This document shows, in pieces, positions 44,899 to 64,000 of a stretch of DNA of 64,000 nt; position 1 is the first letter of the stretch; each line of letters begins with the position of its first letter. The translations under genes were made by a program, and so were the position numbers. A model generated the notes under the pieces. That model saw nothing but the letters and a program-made list of their open reading frames with translations. It had not been told where the DNA came from and searched no databases. The stretch spans positions 4,114,106-4,178,105 of the forward strand of contig NC_085104.1 in the NCBI RefSeq assembly GCF_963422355.1, given 5' to 3'. The DNA comes from Corticium candelabrum. Its lineage: Eukaryota > Porifera > Homoscleromorpha > Homosclerophorida > Plakinidae.

Positions 44899-46540
44899 CG
44901 TCGTTCATGCACGAAGAGAGAGCTGCTGTCGCTGATCGGCATTCTCCAGGACGCCTATTCATTCGCAGACTCATCAATTTGTCAACACGCGTAAAACATT
45001 TCCATTATCGCGTGCGACTCAATAAAGAAACGTTAGCCGATCTGCACTGGTGGGACATATTTATGACTGACTGCAATGATTCGTTTATGCTGCAGCTTCT
45101 GGGTCGGGCACGGCCAATGGTTTCTGTTCGCTCCGACGCATCGGGCAGGTGAGGATGCGGCCCAAGTTGCTTGAACAATTGGCTACAGTGGGAGTGGAGC
45201 GACCTGTGGCGCTCACGGTCTATCACAGAAAAAGAATTTCTTCCTTTGCTCCTGGCCGCGACAGTATGGGGCAAGGAATTGTGAGGGCAGCGGGTCTTGT
45301 TTGAATGCGACAACTAAACAGTAAGTGGTTTCTGAGCTAGAAAGACGCCCCAGCCGCGTTCCGCTGATTATGCATCTTCTGCGAGCTTTGCACTTTCTAG
45401 CTGCATACTTTTCCTTTACGTGGAAATCCGTTCAAAATTCGAGAAATGCTAATACTATCGCAAATGCTGAATCTCGAAACCGTGCTGAAAGAGCGCTTTC
45501 TTTGTGTTCACAGCTCAAAAGCACTCCCTCCCCGGTTTCGCCAGAGGTGCCCGGCTTAGTCATGTCACCGGAAATTGAATGAAAATATTGCGCGTAGAGA
45601 ACTCTTCTCGTCACTTCTTTTCATCGGGTCTAGCGCCGTCTATCAATCTGGGCAACCGAGCTACTTGAACTATTTTTCTGCAACCAAGTGGCTATTGTTC
45701 CTCTTCCCGCGTCTGAGCGCGCGCTTTGCCTCCTTGTGTCTTACTTAGCAGATCGGAAAATACGTCACAATTGTCAGCGGTTCGCCATCTCCATATTCAG
45801 TCGGGCTGCGGCGACCCATTTACTGCTCAGCTTAGCAAGCTATCATACAACCTTTGCGGCATTCAACGACTTGAAGGATCTGCTGACGACAGCCTCGGTT
45901 GCCCATTACGGCAGTTAAACTCAACGTTCTCAACGACCGTGGTCTAAGTGGTGTTCTCTACGAGATATTACCATGCTCTGGGCCGCGTGTTGCACTGAAT
46001 TTTTCGGCTTTTTGCGAGCGGAAGAATTCACGGCAGAGTCGTTAGCGAGCTTTGACGAGGGGGTTCGCATCACCCTTCGGGACGTCATCGTCGACTGTCA
46101 CCTCTCCTACGATGATTCGTCTTTGGCTGAAGCAATCTAAAACCGATGCGTTTCGCTACGGCGCTGTTATAACATTGGGTTGCACTAGACAAAACATTTT
46201 CCCAGTATCTGCTTTGCTCTCCTCCCTCGTGCAACGAGGAAAAAGTCGGGGTCTACTGTTTACATTTTCAGACGGATCTCCTCTTTCTCGCCAAAAGCTA
46301 GTGTCCAAGGTTCAGCGGGCTTGCTTTAGAAGGCATGAGATGTGAAGGTTTTATCAGTCACAGCTTTCGCATAGGCGCAGCCACAAAAAAGCAAAGGCCA
46401 AAAAAATTGCTGACTCGACGCTCAAAACCTTGGGCCGTTGGAAAAGTAACGCATTTCAGATATATATTTGCTTGCCTGGCACAGACCTGGGCGGCGTTTC
46501 TCGCCAACTGGTGTCGTAGTAAAGCAGGCAGTTTATGATA
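44899..46540 (+). pseudogene. DIRS-like retroelement, 3' half: RNase H and tyrosine recombinase
   Basis: Starts at the connection and RNase H region: SPGRLFIRRLINLSTRVKHF (44943-45000), LADLHWWDIFMTDCND and SVRSDASGR (45122-45150), in the style of DIRS elements. The tyrosine recombinase follows in several frames: SERALCLLVSYLADRK (45707-45755), FFGFLRAEEFTAES with the first catalytic Arg (45997-46040), LKQSKTDAFRYGAV, GLLFTFSDGSPLSRQKLVSK (46250-46310), ISHSFRIGAAT with the His-x-x-Arg (46345-46380) and LGRWKSNAFQIYI with the Tyr (46430-46470). The catalytic set is recognisable but split by frameshifts. It is the 3' counterpart of the fragment at 12.3-14.2 kb; the split terminal repeats were not found. 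Confidence 0.85.
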
Positions 46541-46631
46541 GCGTTTAGCTATTACAGCGTAATAGTATGGCACGCCGATTGTTGCAAAATTCACGCTCAA
46601 TATAGATGCGAAAGAACAACTTTAGGTGTGG

Positions 46632-48172
46632 TTGAATCGCATATAGATTCACAGCATGTTTGCATATATCAAAAACCGAATTGCATAAATCCAAAACAGA
46701 ATCACATAAATCCAAAACAGAATCGCATAGATTCACAACAGAGACGCAACAGAATCGCTTAGATTCACAACAAAATCGTATGTATTCACAATAGAGTCGC
46801 AACAGAATCGCATATATTCACAACAGAATGGCAACAGAATCACATATATTCACAACCAAATCACATACTTTCACAAAAGAATCGCATATATTCACAACAA
46901 AATGGCATATATCACAACAGAATGGCAACAGAATCGCATATATTCACAACAAAATCGCATACATTTACATCCAAATCACATATATTCACAACCAAATTGC
47001 ATATATTCACAACAGAATCGCATATATTCACAACAAAATCGCATATATTCACAACAGAATCGCATATATTCACAACCAAATTGCATATATTTACAACCAA
47101 ATCGCATATACTCACAACAGAATTGCATATATTCACAACCAAATTGCATATATTCACAACAGAATCGCATATATTCACAACAGAATCGCATATATCACAA
47201 CAGAATGGCAACAGAATAGCATAAATTCACAACCAAATCGCATATATTTACAACCAAATCGCATATATATTCCCAACAAATTCGCATATATTCACAACAA
47301 ATTTGCATATATTCACAACAGAATCGCATATATTCACAACAAATTCGCATATATTCACAACAGAATCGCATATATTCACAACAGAATCGCATATATTCAC
47401 AACAGAATCGCATATATCACAACAGAATGGCAACAGAATAGCATAAATTCACAACCAAATCGCATATATTTACAACCAAATCGCATATATATTCCCAACA
47501 AATTCGCATATATTCACAACAAATTTGCATATATTCACAACAGAATCGCATATATTCACAACAAATTCGCATATATTCACAACAGAATCGCATATATTCA
47601 CAACAGAATCGCATATATTCACAACAGAATCGCATATATCACAACAGAATGGCAACAGAATAGCATAAATTCACAACCAAATCGCATATATTTACAACCA
47701 AATCGCATATACTCACAACAGAATCGCATATATTCACAACAAAATCGCATATATTCCCAACAAATTCGCATATATTCACAACAAATTCGCATATATTCAC
47801 AACAGAATCACATATATTCACAACAAATTCGCATATATTCACAACAGAATCGCATATATTCACAACAGAATCGCATATATCACAACAGAATGGCAACAGA
47901 ATCGCATAAATTCACAACCAAATCGCATATATTTACAACCAAATCGTATATATTTACAACCAAATCGCATATATTCACAACAGAATTGCATAAATTCACA
48001 ACAAAATCGCATATATTCACAACTAAATCGCATATATTCCCAACAAATTCGCATATATTCACAACAAATTCGCATATATTCACAACAGAATCGCATATAT
48101 TCACAGCAAATTCGCATATATTTACAACAGAATCGCATAAATTTACAACAAAATTGCATAAATTTACAAGCA
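46632..48172. repeat. 21-base satellite array (about 70 copies) with a 222-base higher-order repeat
   Basis: The consensus unit is ATTCACAACAGAATCGCATAT, with variants at CAGAAT/CCAAAT/CAAATT. Because 21 is a multiple of three the array is open in several frames on both strands; the 451-residue frame at 46828-48183 is a repeat artefact with heptad IAYIHN(R/K/Q). Two consecutive blocks of 222 bases (about 47191-47412 and 47413-47634) look identical by eye, including a distinctive GGCAACAGAATAGCATAAA segment, and a variant of the block follows. That is recent block duplication above the monomer level. Confidence 0.92.
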
Positions 48173-48326
48173 TTGCAATGTAATGTAAAAAGTAATATCA
48201 ATTAGACGTTAATTTCAAAGGGTGTATTTGCCACGTTATTAATTAACTCAATAATTAGTTAATTAAACTATTATCATTGTTCTTCACCACTGTACACGTG
48301 TCATTTTGACTGACTGCAAAGGCGTG

Positions 48327-56492
<8,166 letters not shown>

Positions 56493-56628
56493 GCTATTAC
56501 AACTAGTAGTGTGTTTGAGGCAGAGTCAGACTAGCATGATACCGTGTACCTTTCAAAACTTAGATAAAGTTAAAGTAACAGATTTAATATGAGAGAAACT
56601 AGTGCTTTGCGTTACTGAAATCATTACT

Positions 56629-58821
56629 AGAGCAATGTTCTACAATAGTACATTTTACCTACTATGTATGATCTGCAGCGATATTGGAGAATGCTAATAA
56701 CTTCCAGATATATATTTAATCCAAAGCTATCACTAGGTGCTAAAGGATCAATCCGTTGCAGGTGATGGTAATCCACTGAAGAAGGACAAATTTGCGGTAC
56801 ATCTATAATATTTGATATGTCATCATCTGTTGCCACAGGACCGTCCGGGTCTATTCCGTAATGGAATAGATCTGTGCAGTCTGTGTTGCCATACCTTAAG
56901 TCAGATACAGCTAGTTGGTCAAGATTTTCAGCATGTATCATGCCATTCACCCAGATTTGATGTGTAGTCCAGTTATGTTCTGTTCGTAGTGGGTGATTGT
57001 TCCAAGATGTTTGAAATTCAAACAAACAACGTTGAATCCGTGGTAGATAAACGTAGTGAAGGGCAAACAGATGATTTTCGTCCATTGGGTCTAATTTCCC
57101 ATTGTCTTCCATCCAGTAGAATAGTGAATAAAATGTCTGAACAACACATCGAAACACGTCACGCCACAAACGCTCTATTCTTTAGTTGTGAGTTGAGCGA
57201 CCAGCAATGAAACTGCCTCTCCCTTCTCCCCGTTTGGCTATCATTGTCGTGGTGACTTCGTAATATTCTCCTCCTTTGTCTCCTCTAACTCTCGAAGGCC
57301 AGCCAAATGTACTTGTTGCATTGTTAAAGAAGCGCAAAACAGTTTCAGCTCTGTTGTTGTCTGAACCGTTAAGGTACACAATCATTCGAGAATATCCGTC
57401 AATACCTCATGAACAACAAGACGCCACCGTATGAGAGAGTGGTGACCATCAATGTGCCACAAGCTGTTTGGTCCCGAGACCGAGTATGTTCTAAGCACAA
57501 TGGCACCCCATCGAAATGATGCAGCAATTGGATCTGCAGCCATCAGTGCTCTTCTGCACCTGTGCCTTTGAACATATATTCCTCTGCTCCGTAAAATTCC
57601 CATTACTATTGACGAACCAACGTGGGGCTGATTTATAGCAATCTCTCTAACAATTTGAAGTAGATTGTCGTCTGAAATATTGGAAAAACTTCTAGCACAT
57701 AAAATTTATTGCTGATTAAAGACCAATTGACAAATTGAATGAATAGCCTAGAGGTAGGAATTCCCAACCCCTGACAACGACGCCAAATTGTCGACCGATT
57801 AACAAGATGCATTTCAGCAATTTTGGTCCATGTAAAACCACAAGCACGGAGATAAATTATCTGATCGCCATCTATTAGAGTTGGTGGACGCCCTCGTCCC
57901 CTAACAGAATCAGGAATTTGTACAAGACAGCTGTCTCTCGGCCTTAGCACTGCGGTAGTTGAACAAGAGCGATGGCCATCTACACCAACCAATTGATTCC
58001 AGGACTGCAAAAGAAGACGAAACTGGTGCTCCAAATCTGAAAGTATTTGACTTGCCTCAGGTTGCAAAGTTTCCTGTCCTTCTTGCAAAAGAAATCCTAG
58101 AGTGCGGACAGCTCCTACAATGCATACAAACCAACTAATAAAATAACTGCCTGACAGTAGTATACACTATAGACACCATCATGTACGTTCATTTTCAAAT
58201 GCTTGTCTTAGATACGTTATTATAAGATTTTAAAGGGAAGCTCGACTATGGCTAAGATTTAGCTTTGTGCACCATTTTGACTTTCCTGAATGCATCAGGA
58301 AAACGCAACTAATCGCGCAAATATCAGAGCACACATTTATTCATTTGGCTTATTTGGCAAAGAGAAAAGCAGAGAGACTGGGTAACAGTCTATACTGTAG
58401 TCACAATTCATACACGTAGTCTGCAGCACTTGCTTTAGTTTACTACTGCATGTTGCTCCCGGTTCACACATACGGAAACTAGTTGCGTGTAAGAACAATC
58501 TGATCGTGTGCTGCACTGAAGTATTTATAGCACCAAAAATGAACACAGACCAGAACGAAAGCAATCAAGACTCATGTTGCATGATTACTATTACGGAAGC
58601 CTAGTGTGTTAGTAGTCCGGATGCCTTAGAGGGGCGCTACAGCTAGTCAGTCTAGAAACGTACACTCTACAGTTACATAGTCCTTAATCAACACTGTACA
58701 CACCTTCTAGGCGGATCGACAGTAGTTCGCACACTGCAGTAGGAGAAGGATTGTGCAACAATTGCAGCTGGTTCCGGCAACGGTCTAGTATGTCTTGAAG
58801 AAACTCAAAGTACTCTTCCAT
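56629..58821 (-). pseudogene. Integrase-core (rve/DDE) transposase-like gene with an intron, lesioned
   Basis: Exon 1 is 58821-58704 (MEEYFEFLQDILDRCRNQLQ onward), donor GTGTGT; a phase-matched acceptor at 58115-58116 starts exon 2 at 58114 (GAVRTLGFLLQEGQ). Then a helix-turn-helix-like region (RGRPPTLIDGDQIIYLRACG; NRSTIWRRCQGLGI), ISDDNLLQIVREI, RSRGIYVQRHRCRRALMAAD, and the integrase core: LWHIDGHHSLIRWRLVVH (first Asp), IVYLNGSDNNRAETV, SRVRGDKGGEYYEV (second Asp) and GRSTHN/RIERLWRDV (Glu). Lesions: a 1-base loss near 57410 between the first two core blocks, a TAA directly after GRSTHN near 57183, and an unresolved frame change near 57690. The C-terminal part to 56629 is unrecognised. 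It is a class of integrase-domain gene found in cnidarians, sponges and fish, of transposon origin. It converges on the HECT gene; the stops are about 135 bases apart. Confidence 0.8.
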
Positions 58822-58824
58822 ACG

Positions 58825-59215
58825 TATAGAGGACGCCTATATATTGGCTGAGCTATTGTGCTCGACGTCGATCCTGCGAGGACACTGCTCTAGTAGATAT
58901 CTATAAATGTTCTTCTCATGGCGTCATTTGTACGAACATGACGCTGCTGTACACTGCTAGGACTGCAGTTGTCAGCTGTTCTACTGAATGAGAACGTTAA
59001 TTGTTGTTAGAATAACGCTTATCTAGATAATTCTATTTTACTATTTGCTAAGACTAATTATATCTAGAAATTAAAAACGGGCAAATCTATACGGGTGTTT
59101 TTCCAATTTTTAATTTTCTAATTTTAATTTTCTAATATCACGAGCTTAGAAATTCCACGTATTACATATCTTATGCCGTAGAACTTCCGACCGACATCCC
59201 ACACGTAGCCTCGTC
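58825..59215. other. Unassigned upstream region of the integrase-like gene
   Basis: About 400 bases, AT-rich toward 59.1 kb, with no supported gene. It may hold the promoter for the minus-strand integrase-like gene. Confidence 0.4.
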
Positions 59216-59218
59216 CAT

Positions 59219-59220
59219 TG

Positions 59221-59290
<70 letters not shown>

Positions 59291-59309
59291 GCACGCACGC
59301 ACGCACGCA

Positions 59310-59346
<37 letters not shown>
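59219..59346. repeat. Compound (CA)n(CACG)n(CA)n microsatellite
   Basis: About 66 bases of CA, about seven CACG tetramers and a further CA run. The Cys-Val and His-Thr frames across it are artefacts. Confidence 0.95.
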
Positions 59347-59347
<1 letters not shown>

Positions 59348-59435
59348 GTTTTGAAGCGAACACAACCACGTGGCCAAAACCACACATCCGGCTTTCTAGC
59401 TAGAGAGACGGAGCGACTTCGTATCGCATAGACAA

Positions 59436-60135
59436 AGATGAGGATCGTCTAGATTTGACATGCATGCGCATCCGCGTAGAGACGTGTGAGGATCGAATAC
59501 ATTTGACACGCGCGCATCGCCTAGAAGCGTGTGATGATCGCATATATTTTGGCACGTGCATTGCATAGAGGTGTGTGCTGATCGCATATATTTTGGCACG
59601 CGCATCGCATAGAGGCGTGTGATGATCGCATATATTTTGGCACGCGCATCGCATAGAGGTGTGTGCTGACCGCATATATTTTGGCACGCGCATCGCATAG
59701 AGGCGTGTGATGATCGCATATATTTTGGCACGTGCATCGCATAGAGGTGTGTGCTGATCGCATATATTTTGGCACGCGCATCGCATAGAGGCGTGTAATG
59801 ATCGCCTATTTGACATACGTATCGCATAGAGGTGTGTGACGATCGCCTATTTGACATACGTATCGCATAGAGGTGTGTGACGATCGCCTAGATTTGGCAT
59901 ATATTTGACAAAGACATCGCATGGAAAATTTGAGAATCGCACGTACATCTCACAGTCACATTGCATCTACGCGTACAAAATCGCATAAATTTCATATTCG
60001 CAATGCACAAAAATAACAAAGAATCGCCTAGATTTCAAACAGCACATCACATATAGCATGAAGATCGAATACATTCCGCAAATGATCGCATATATTTTGC
60101 CAAAATTGAACATATTTACGCAAAAATCGAATATT
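59436..60135. repeat. 44- and 41-base satellite array sharing the ATCGCATA core
   Basis: GATCG recurs at 59536, 59580, 59624, 59668, 59712 and 59756, an exact 44-base period; the unit holds ATCGCATA twice (GATCGCATATATTTTGGCAC and GCATCGCATAGAGG). From 59800 the period becomes 41 (59800, 59841, 59882). Beyond about 59920 the array degrades but ATCGCATA words continue to about 60120. The long minus-strand frames here are repeat artefacts. The core matches that of the 21-base array at 46.6-48.2 kb. Confidence 0.88.
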
Positions 60136-60139
60136 GCAA

Positions 60140-61280
60140 CGCTTGGCCTGCCATATAATAGTACTTATTACTTGCGTTGTCTTGAGCCTAGATTGTAGTA
60201 GCACCGCAGAGTTACCACGCGCCGTTGTGCTCTGATCACGCTCTCGCTGGGTGGCTCGTTTACGCACCCTGCTGTGGTTGGTTCCGTACTTGGGTAAGGG
60301 TCTCACTACGTGGACCCCTGTGAGTCGGAGTCCGAGTCTTTAACCCTCCCTGCCTATCAGCACGAAACGAAATCGCAGTTTTGGTGCATGCGCCGACGCT
60401 CGCCCATTAGCCAGACCTTCATGACGGCAGGTCTGAGTACTGTCATTGTGATGGATACCGAGTGCCGACCAACTAGTTGAAAGCTTTGTGAATGTAAGGA
60501 GTCAACTCTAGATATATCTGTTATACAGCAAAACCTATCGTTTCCGTGTTGTTTACAGATGATGGGGTTAGTAAAAATGCAACTGGACGGCGGTATCACC
60601 AGCTGACTGAACAACGCGTGATCACGTTCCCTGATCTAGACTTTCTCCTTGAAAGACAGATGTTACAATGCTGGCACCCCCTCACAAAACAGATTTCCTT
60701 GCGTCGTTCATCGGGTCGAATGGAGAATGGAATGGCAAAGATGGATGACTATAATAATTAGTAGTGCAAATGTGCAGTGCGCGTGTTGCATGTCTCACCT
60801 CACATTGTGCCTGCTTGTATGGCTACTTCTATTTGCAATTTATATCTAAAGCTAGTCAATTTCACTATGTTCGTAAATTACATGAATTGTGACTGCTAAT
60901 GACAATTATTTGGAGTGGTAACGCAACAAGCATTTTGATCATCTACTAACATCATAATTAATCAACTAAAGCACAGCCAAATTTGCACACACGAACACAC
61001 GTAAACATGCACACTCGCACGTGCTGTTATATTAAATTTCATCATTGATCTGGCTTAGATTTAACTGTACGCTTTTGTGTGTGCCCATTGTTTAATTGGT
61101 TTCTATGTGTCCTCTTCCAAACTTGGTCAGTTCTTTTAGTGATTTTTGTTTGCCAAAGTGATACAATACTAACTACCTTCTATTAGTTGCATAAGTTTTC
61201 TAGGTTTTGTTAATATCAGAGTTATTGTCATTGATGTATAGCTGTGTTGGTGGGCTAGCAATGTTTCTTATGTTTCCGTA
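60140..61280. other. Unassigned stretch
   Basis: A GC-rich part near 60210-60330 and short frames without recognisable domains. No gene supported. Confidence 0.35.
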
Positions 61281-61282
61281 GG

Positions 61283-62781
61283 TACAGATTCCAGCAGTGG
61301 TGTCGCTTGCAAGAGAAAGCTTGCATTGGAGAATCAGGTAGGTGAAGAGTTAGAAACTCATTCAAACATTGTGGCAAAGTTTAGAATTTGTCACAAGATT
61401 AGAAAAGGCAAGAAATCCAAGTTGTCTAAAGTAGAACTTGCAAAGGAGAAAAAGAAGACGTTCAGTTTATGAAGAGTCTACAAGTTAATTCAATTGTGTT
61501 CAAGGATGATCATTTGAATTTTATCACCTTTGTGTGTTTTATAGGATAACTTTAGTGATTTGGACAACGTAAGCAAATCAAATACTTGTTAGCTTATTGT
61601 GTGTCAATATTACTAATTCAAATATGCTTTGATAGATACCTTGTTGCACCTACACAACAGAAAATTAGGCTACTGAGGTATATAATATACACAATTTTCA
61701 TATTTGGCTGTGACTGGCAGTTACTTGTACTCCCATTCTCATTGCCAGACTACACCTCCTGACCACAATTAAACGAGTGTAAGTTGATTTCATTTCTTGA
61801 AGACATAATTATTAGTTTAAAAATGACAGTTTGTGCATCTATTTACAGACTGCTAGAAAAGATGATCTTTGGCCATTGTGGGTTGAACTACAAGACCAGA
61901 AAACGACTTTAACGAGGTTTACAGAAAAAGTAACGGAAATCAACGTGCTTCTGTTTGATAGAAAGCAGAGAAAGGTTAGAACAACAATGGATATAATAAC
62001 AAACTTCTACATTACTAGGTTGTGTTTATGTGGCATCCGACTCATGATACAAAGAACTCTTTATATGACAGTCCAGCTGTACAGACACAACAACAGAGAC
62101 AACAGCCACCACCTCCACTTTTCCAGCAGCAGCAGCAGCAGCAGCAGCATCCTCATGACATGGTCACAAATACTGAGTCGTTGTCTAGCGGTATTGTTGA
62201 TGCTTCTGGAGTACGTATGTGCATTGTAAAGAATTTGTAATACTGAACAGATGGTTAGTTTTGGGTACGCATACTAGTAATAATAATAGTACAGTACATA
62301 CTCAAATATCTAATACTTGACAGACACCTATTATAGTAAAATTGAGTTCTTACCCGAAGGTGTTAGGTACTTGGCTAAATTTGTAAAGCCTGACAGTATG
62401 CGCTGTAACATTTTGTTTTTAAGCGGTGTACGTTGGGAATCGGCTCTTTGCCGTGACGGCTCCCTATCTGGCAGTGAAGCTTGTATCGGACAAGGCTAAA
62501 GACGGAGGACAACTTGCGAAAGGTTCTTCCAGATGTACCCGTAGATAAGAAGACACAAGCAAGGTCCTCAGTTACAGGATCAGCAGCTAAGACGCCACTA
62601 GAGTCTGAACTTGTTCATGCTATTTGAGGTAGCCAATTTGGCTGTATTAAGCGTTTGTTCTCTTGATTATATACATGTAATATGGTGTTATAGAGGCTGT
62701 TATGCAGCAGTCTCCTTCACAAGAGAGAGAAACACAGCTCAATGTCTACCAGAAAATGATCACCACACTAAGCGACAAATG
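61283..62781 (+). CDS. Putative multi-exon glutamine-rich host gene, unrecognised, partial
   Basis: Several exon-like blocks have good splice sites. 61283-61470: SSSGVACKRKLALENQVGEE, then a Lys-rich stretch. 61849-61974: 42 codons from TACAG to GTTAGA, DDLWPLWVELQDQKTTLTRF. 62019-62210: 64 codons from CTAG to GTACGT, with VVFMWHPTHDTKNSLYDSPA, a Pro run and a polyglutamine tract of eight. 62324-62359: TPIIVKLSSYPK. Near 62430-62520: VYVGNRLFAVTAPYLAVKLV, frame then unclear. 62704-62781: AVMQQSPSQERETQLNVYQK. The 61849, 62019 and 62324 blocks join in phase. Later blocks need an indel to stay open and a TGA stands near 62624, so the 3' part is uncertain. I do not recognise the protein; low-complexity Gln/Pro content would fit a regulatory protein but that is a guess. 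Confidence 0.45.
62122..62149. repeat. (CAG)n tract encoding polyglutamine
   Basis: Nine or so CAG triplets, in frame as glutamine within the 62019-62210 exon. Confidence 0.9.
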
Positions 62782-62914
62782 TAGGTTTCTTAATATGAGA
62801 CAGTAGTGTTTAAGTCGACATACATGTAGTATGATTTGCTTTGTGACTGGAGTAGAAAAAAGAATAAATATATGTATTCAATAAATTACTGTTGCTCACT
62901 GTTACTGCTTATTC

Positions 62915-63115
62915 CCACCGGTAATCGGTTGAATTTACAAGTGAATACTAGGAGGACTCCACCGTTATTCCACAGATATCACGCGAGTTGTCGGGTGAAT
63001 TCTGCCGTTGGCCTAATACCACACGAGTTCTCGAGAGGATTCCGCCGTTATCCGCGTAATACCACAGAATTTTCCCGGTAGAGTTTGCCGTTATTCCGCC
63101 GATATTCCCAGCGAA
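62915..63115. repeat. Degenerate repeat of CCGTTATTCC-type words
   Basis: CCACCGTTATTCCACAGATA, CCGCCGTTATCCGCGTAATA and TGCCGTTATTCCGCCGATAT recur at roughly 50-90 base spacing, with TGCCGTTGG between. It is an old tandem or satellite-like remnant. Confidence 0.5.
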
Positions 63116-63119
63116 ATTA

Positions 63120-64000
63120 GTAAAACCGTTGTCGAAATCATCTATGTTTTCCCGCTGTGATTATATTTGGAGCACGCCGCTTTACCGGAATTTTCTCAGG
63201 TGCGTTTCGAGCGTAAACTTTGCATCGGGAAATAATGACGTCTTCTGGGCATCCAAGGTCTCTTTAGTTTAATTATTAAATACAAATCTACATTTAAGAA
63301 AAACAGGAAATCAAAATGGTAAGAAGTTACAAATCCAGCAACATATGATGCACGTCTATTTTGCAGATTCATTCTTCGAAGGAGGCGGAAGCAGTCGGGT
63401 GCTTTCTAGTGAGATCGAAGAAAGGTCTCACACCAATTCGTCTATGTGTCGTTGTCTGCGACACAGTGGCACGCTAGCTGAAGAAGTAGAAAAGTGTTCC
63501 GAATACGGAAAGAAAGAACACTGTAATACTCTCGATATTACAAAAGCTGAAAAGAAGAATATGCTACATGGTGTGGCTGAAAAGTCAAATTATAGCAATT
63601 GTACAATATTTTCTGTACCATAAGCCCAGCAGGCTAGTTTATGCGGCTGTCACAGATGTTCCCACACAATCCTCATAGGCATTAGTTCGAGACGGTCAGT
63701 TTTAGCATCCTCGGCCGCTGGAATAACCATTGACGAGTCTGAGAGGTATACAAACGTCGTTAAATCGATTGGTAATGTTTGCACATTGGTTCACTAGTTG
63801 CATATGTGCCATGCTGGAATTTACTGTACCAGACTAGATGCGAAAAAAACATTACATACGTCTAGAACCATGGAAAACCATGGATGCCTTGCTTTTACCA
63901 TGCCTTATTTGACCGGGGTTCTGCGGCCCCTACAACTGCTTCCGACTGCCAGAATCCGGATCCCGACACAGACGAAAGACTCGACAAGCTGATGCGTGAC
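63120..64000. other. Unassigned right flank with one 92-codon frame
   Basis: The frame 63345-63623 encodes SEIEERSHTNSSMCRCLRHS and a Lys-rich C-terminal part without a recognisable domain. It may be an exon or chance. Nothing else is supported to the end of the window. Confidence 0.3.

Noticed and set aside
46828-48183. 451-codon frame of heptad repeats (IAYIHN-type), as a possible repeat protein
   Set aside because: The 21-base unit is a multiple of three, so several frames on both strands are open at once. There is no codon bias or flanking gene structure that favours one frame.
59396-59857. Minus-strand frames of 86-153 codons with repeated ICDQHTPLC-type words
   Set aside because: Artefact of the 44-base satellite; two overlapping frames are equally open.

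Overview
The window is nuclear DNA of an animal, most likely an early-branching marine invertebrate. A sponge is my best guess and a cnidarian the alternative. The reasons are spliced genes with many short introns (about 45-110 bases), a modular secreted EGF protein, a HECT ligase of the type expanded in such genomes, and a dense mix of DIRS, Ty3/gypsy, Dong/R4-like and hAT-like elements. There are no bacterial operons, no CRISPR and no convincing functional tRNA or rRNA gene. The species is inference.

Layout. 0-1.9 kb: decayed hAT-type transposase gene. 3.1-4.4 kb: Ty3/gypsy fragment. 4.4-11.1 kb: broken copy of a large gene family with a PIN-like nuclease region and a C-terminal CXC cysteine cluster; a LINE (5.0-6.2 kb) and a TA-flanked MITE (8.8-9.5 kb) sit inside it. 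12.3-14.2 kb: 5' half of a DIRS-like element. 15.0-20.5 kb: head-to-tail chain of tRNA-like SINEs and a Dong/R4-like LINE joined at TAA-rich ends. 20.8-25.2 kb: Ty3/gypsy element with both LTRs and a 5-base target duplication, but broken genes. 25.3-27.1 kb: 5'-truncated LINE ending in a TCTG tail.

29.7-36.6 kb, minus strand: the clearest host gene, nine coding exons reconstructing a secreted 965-residue protein with seven EGF-like domains. 37.5-42.0 kb: a nearly intact second member of the PIN/CXC family, about 1,510 residues with two small frameshifts. 43.6-44.9 kb, minus strand: an intron-bearing SEC61 alpha pseudogene, abutted by the 3' half (RNase H and tyrosine recombinase) of a DIRS element (44.9-46.5 kb). 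46.6-48.2 kb: 21-base satellite with a 222-base higher-order repeat.

48.3-56.5 kb: a thirteen-exon HECT ubiquitin ligase gene whose fifth intron contains about 4,020 bases of perfect CA dinucleotide repeat. 56.6-58.8 kb, minus strand: converging integrase-domain gene with lesions. 59.2-60.1 kb: microsatellite, then a second satellite sharing the ATCGCATA core with the first. 61.3-62.8 kb: exons of an unrecognised glutamine-rich gene. The rest is unassigned.

The most notable signals are the giant CA tract inside a ligase gene, the two PIN/CXC genes, the SINE-LINE chain, the SEC61 pseudogene, and two related satellites bracketing the HECT/integrase pair. Many lesions in host-like genes are single-base losses, often in short runs, so base-level assembly error must be excluded before any of those genes is called dead.
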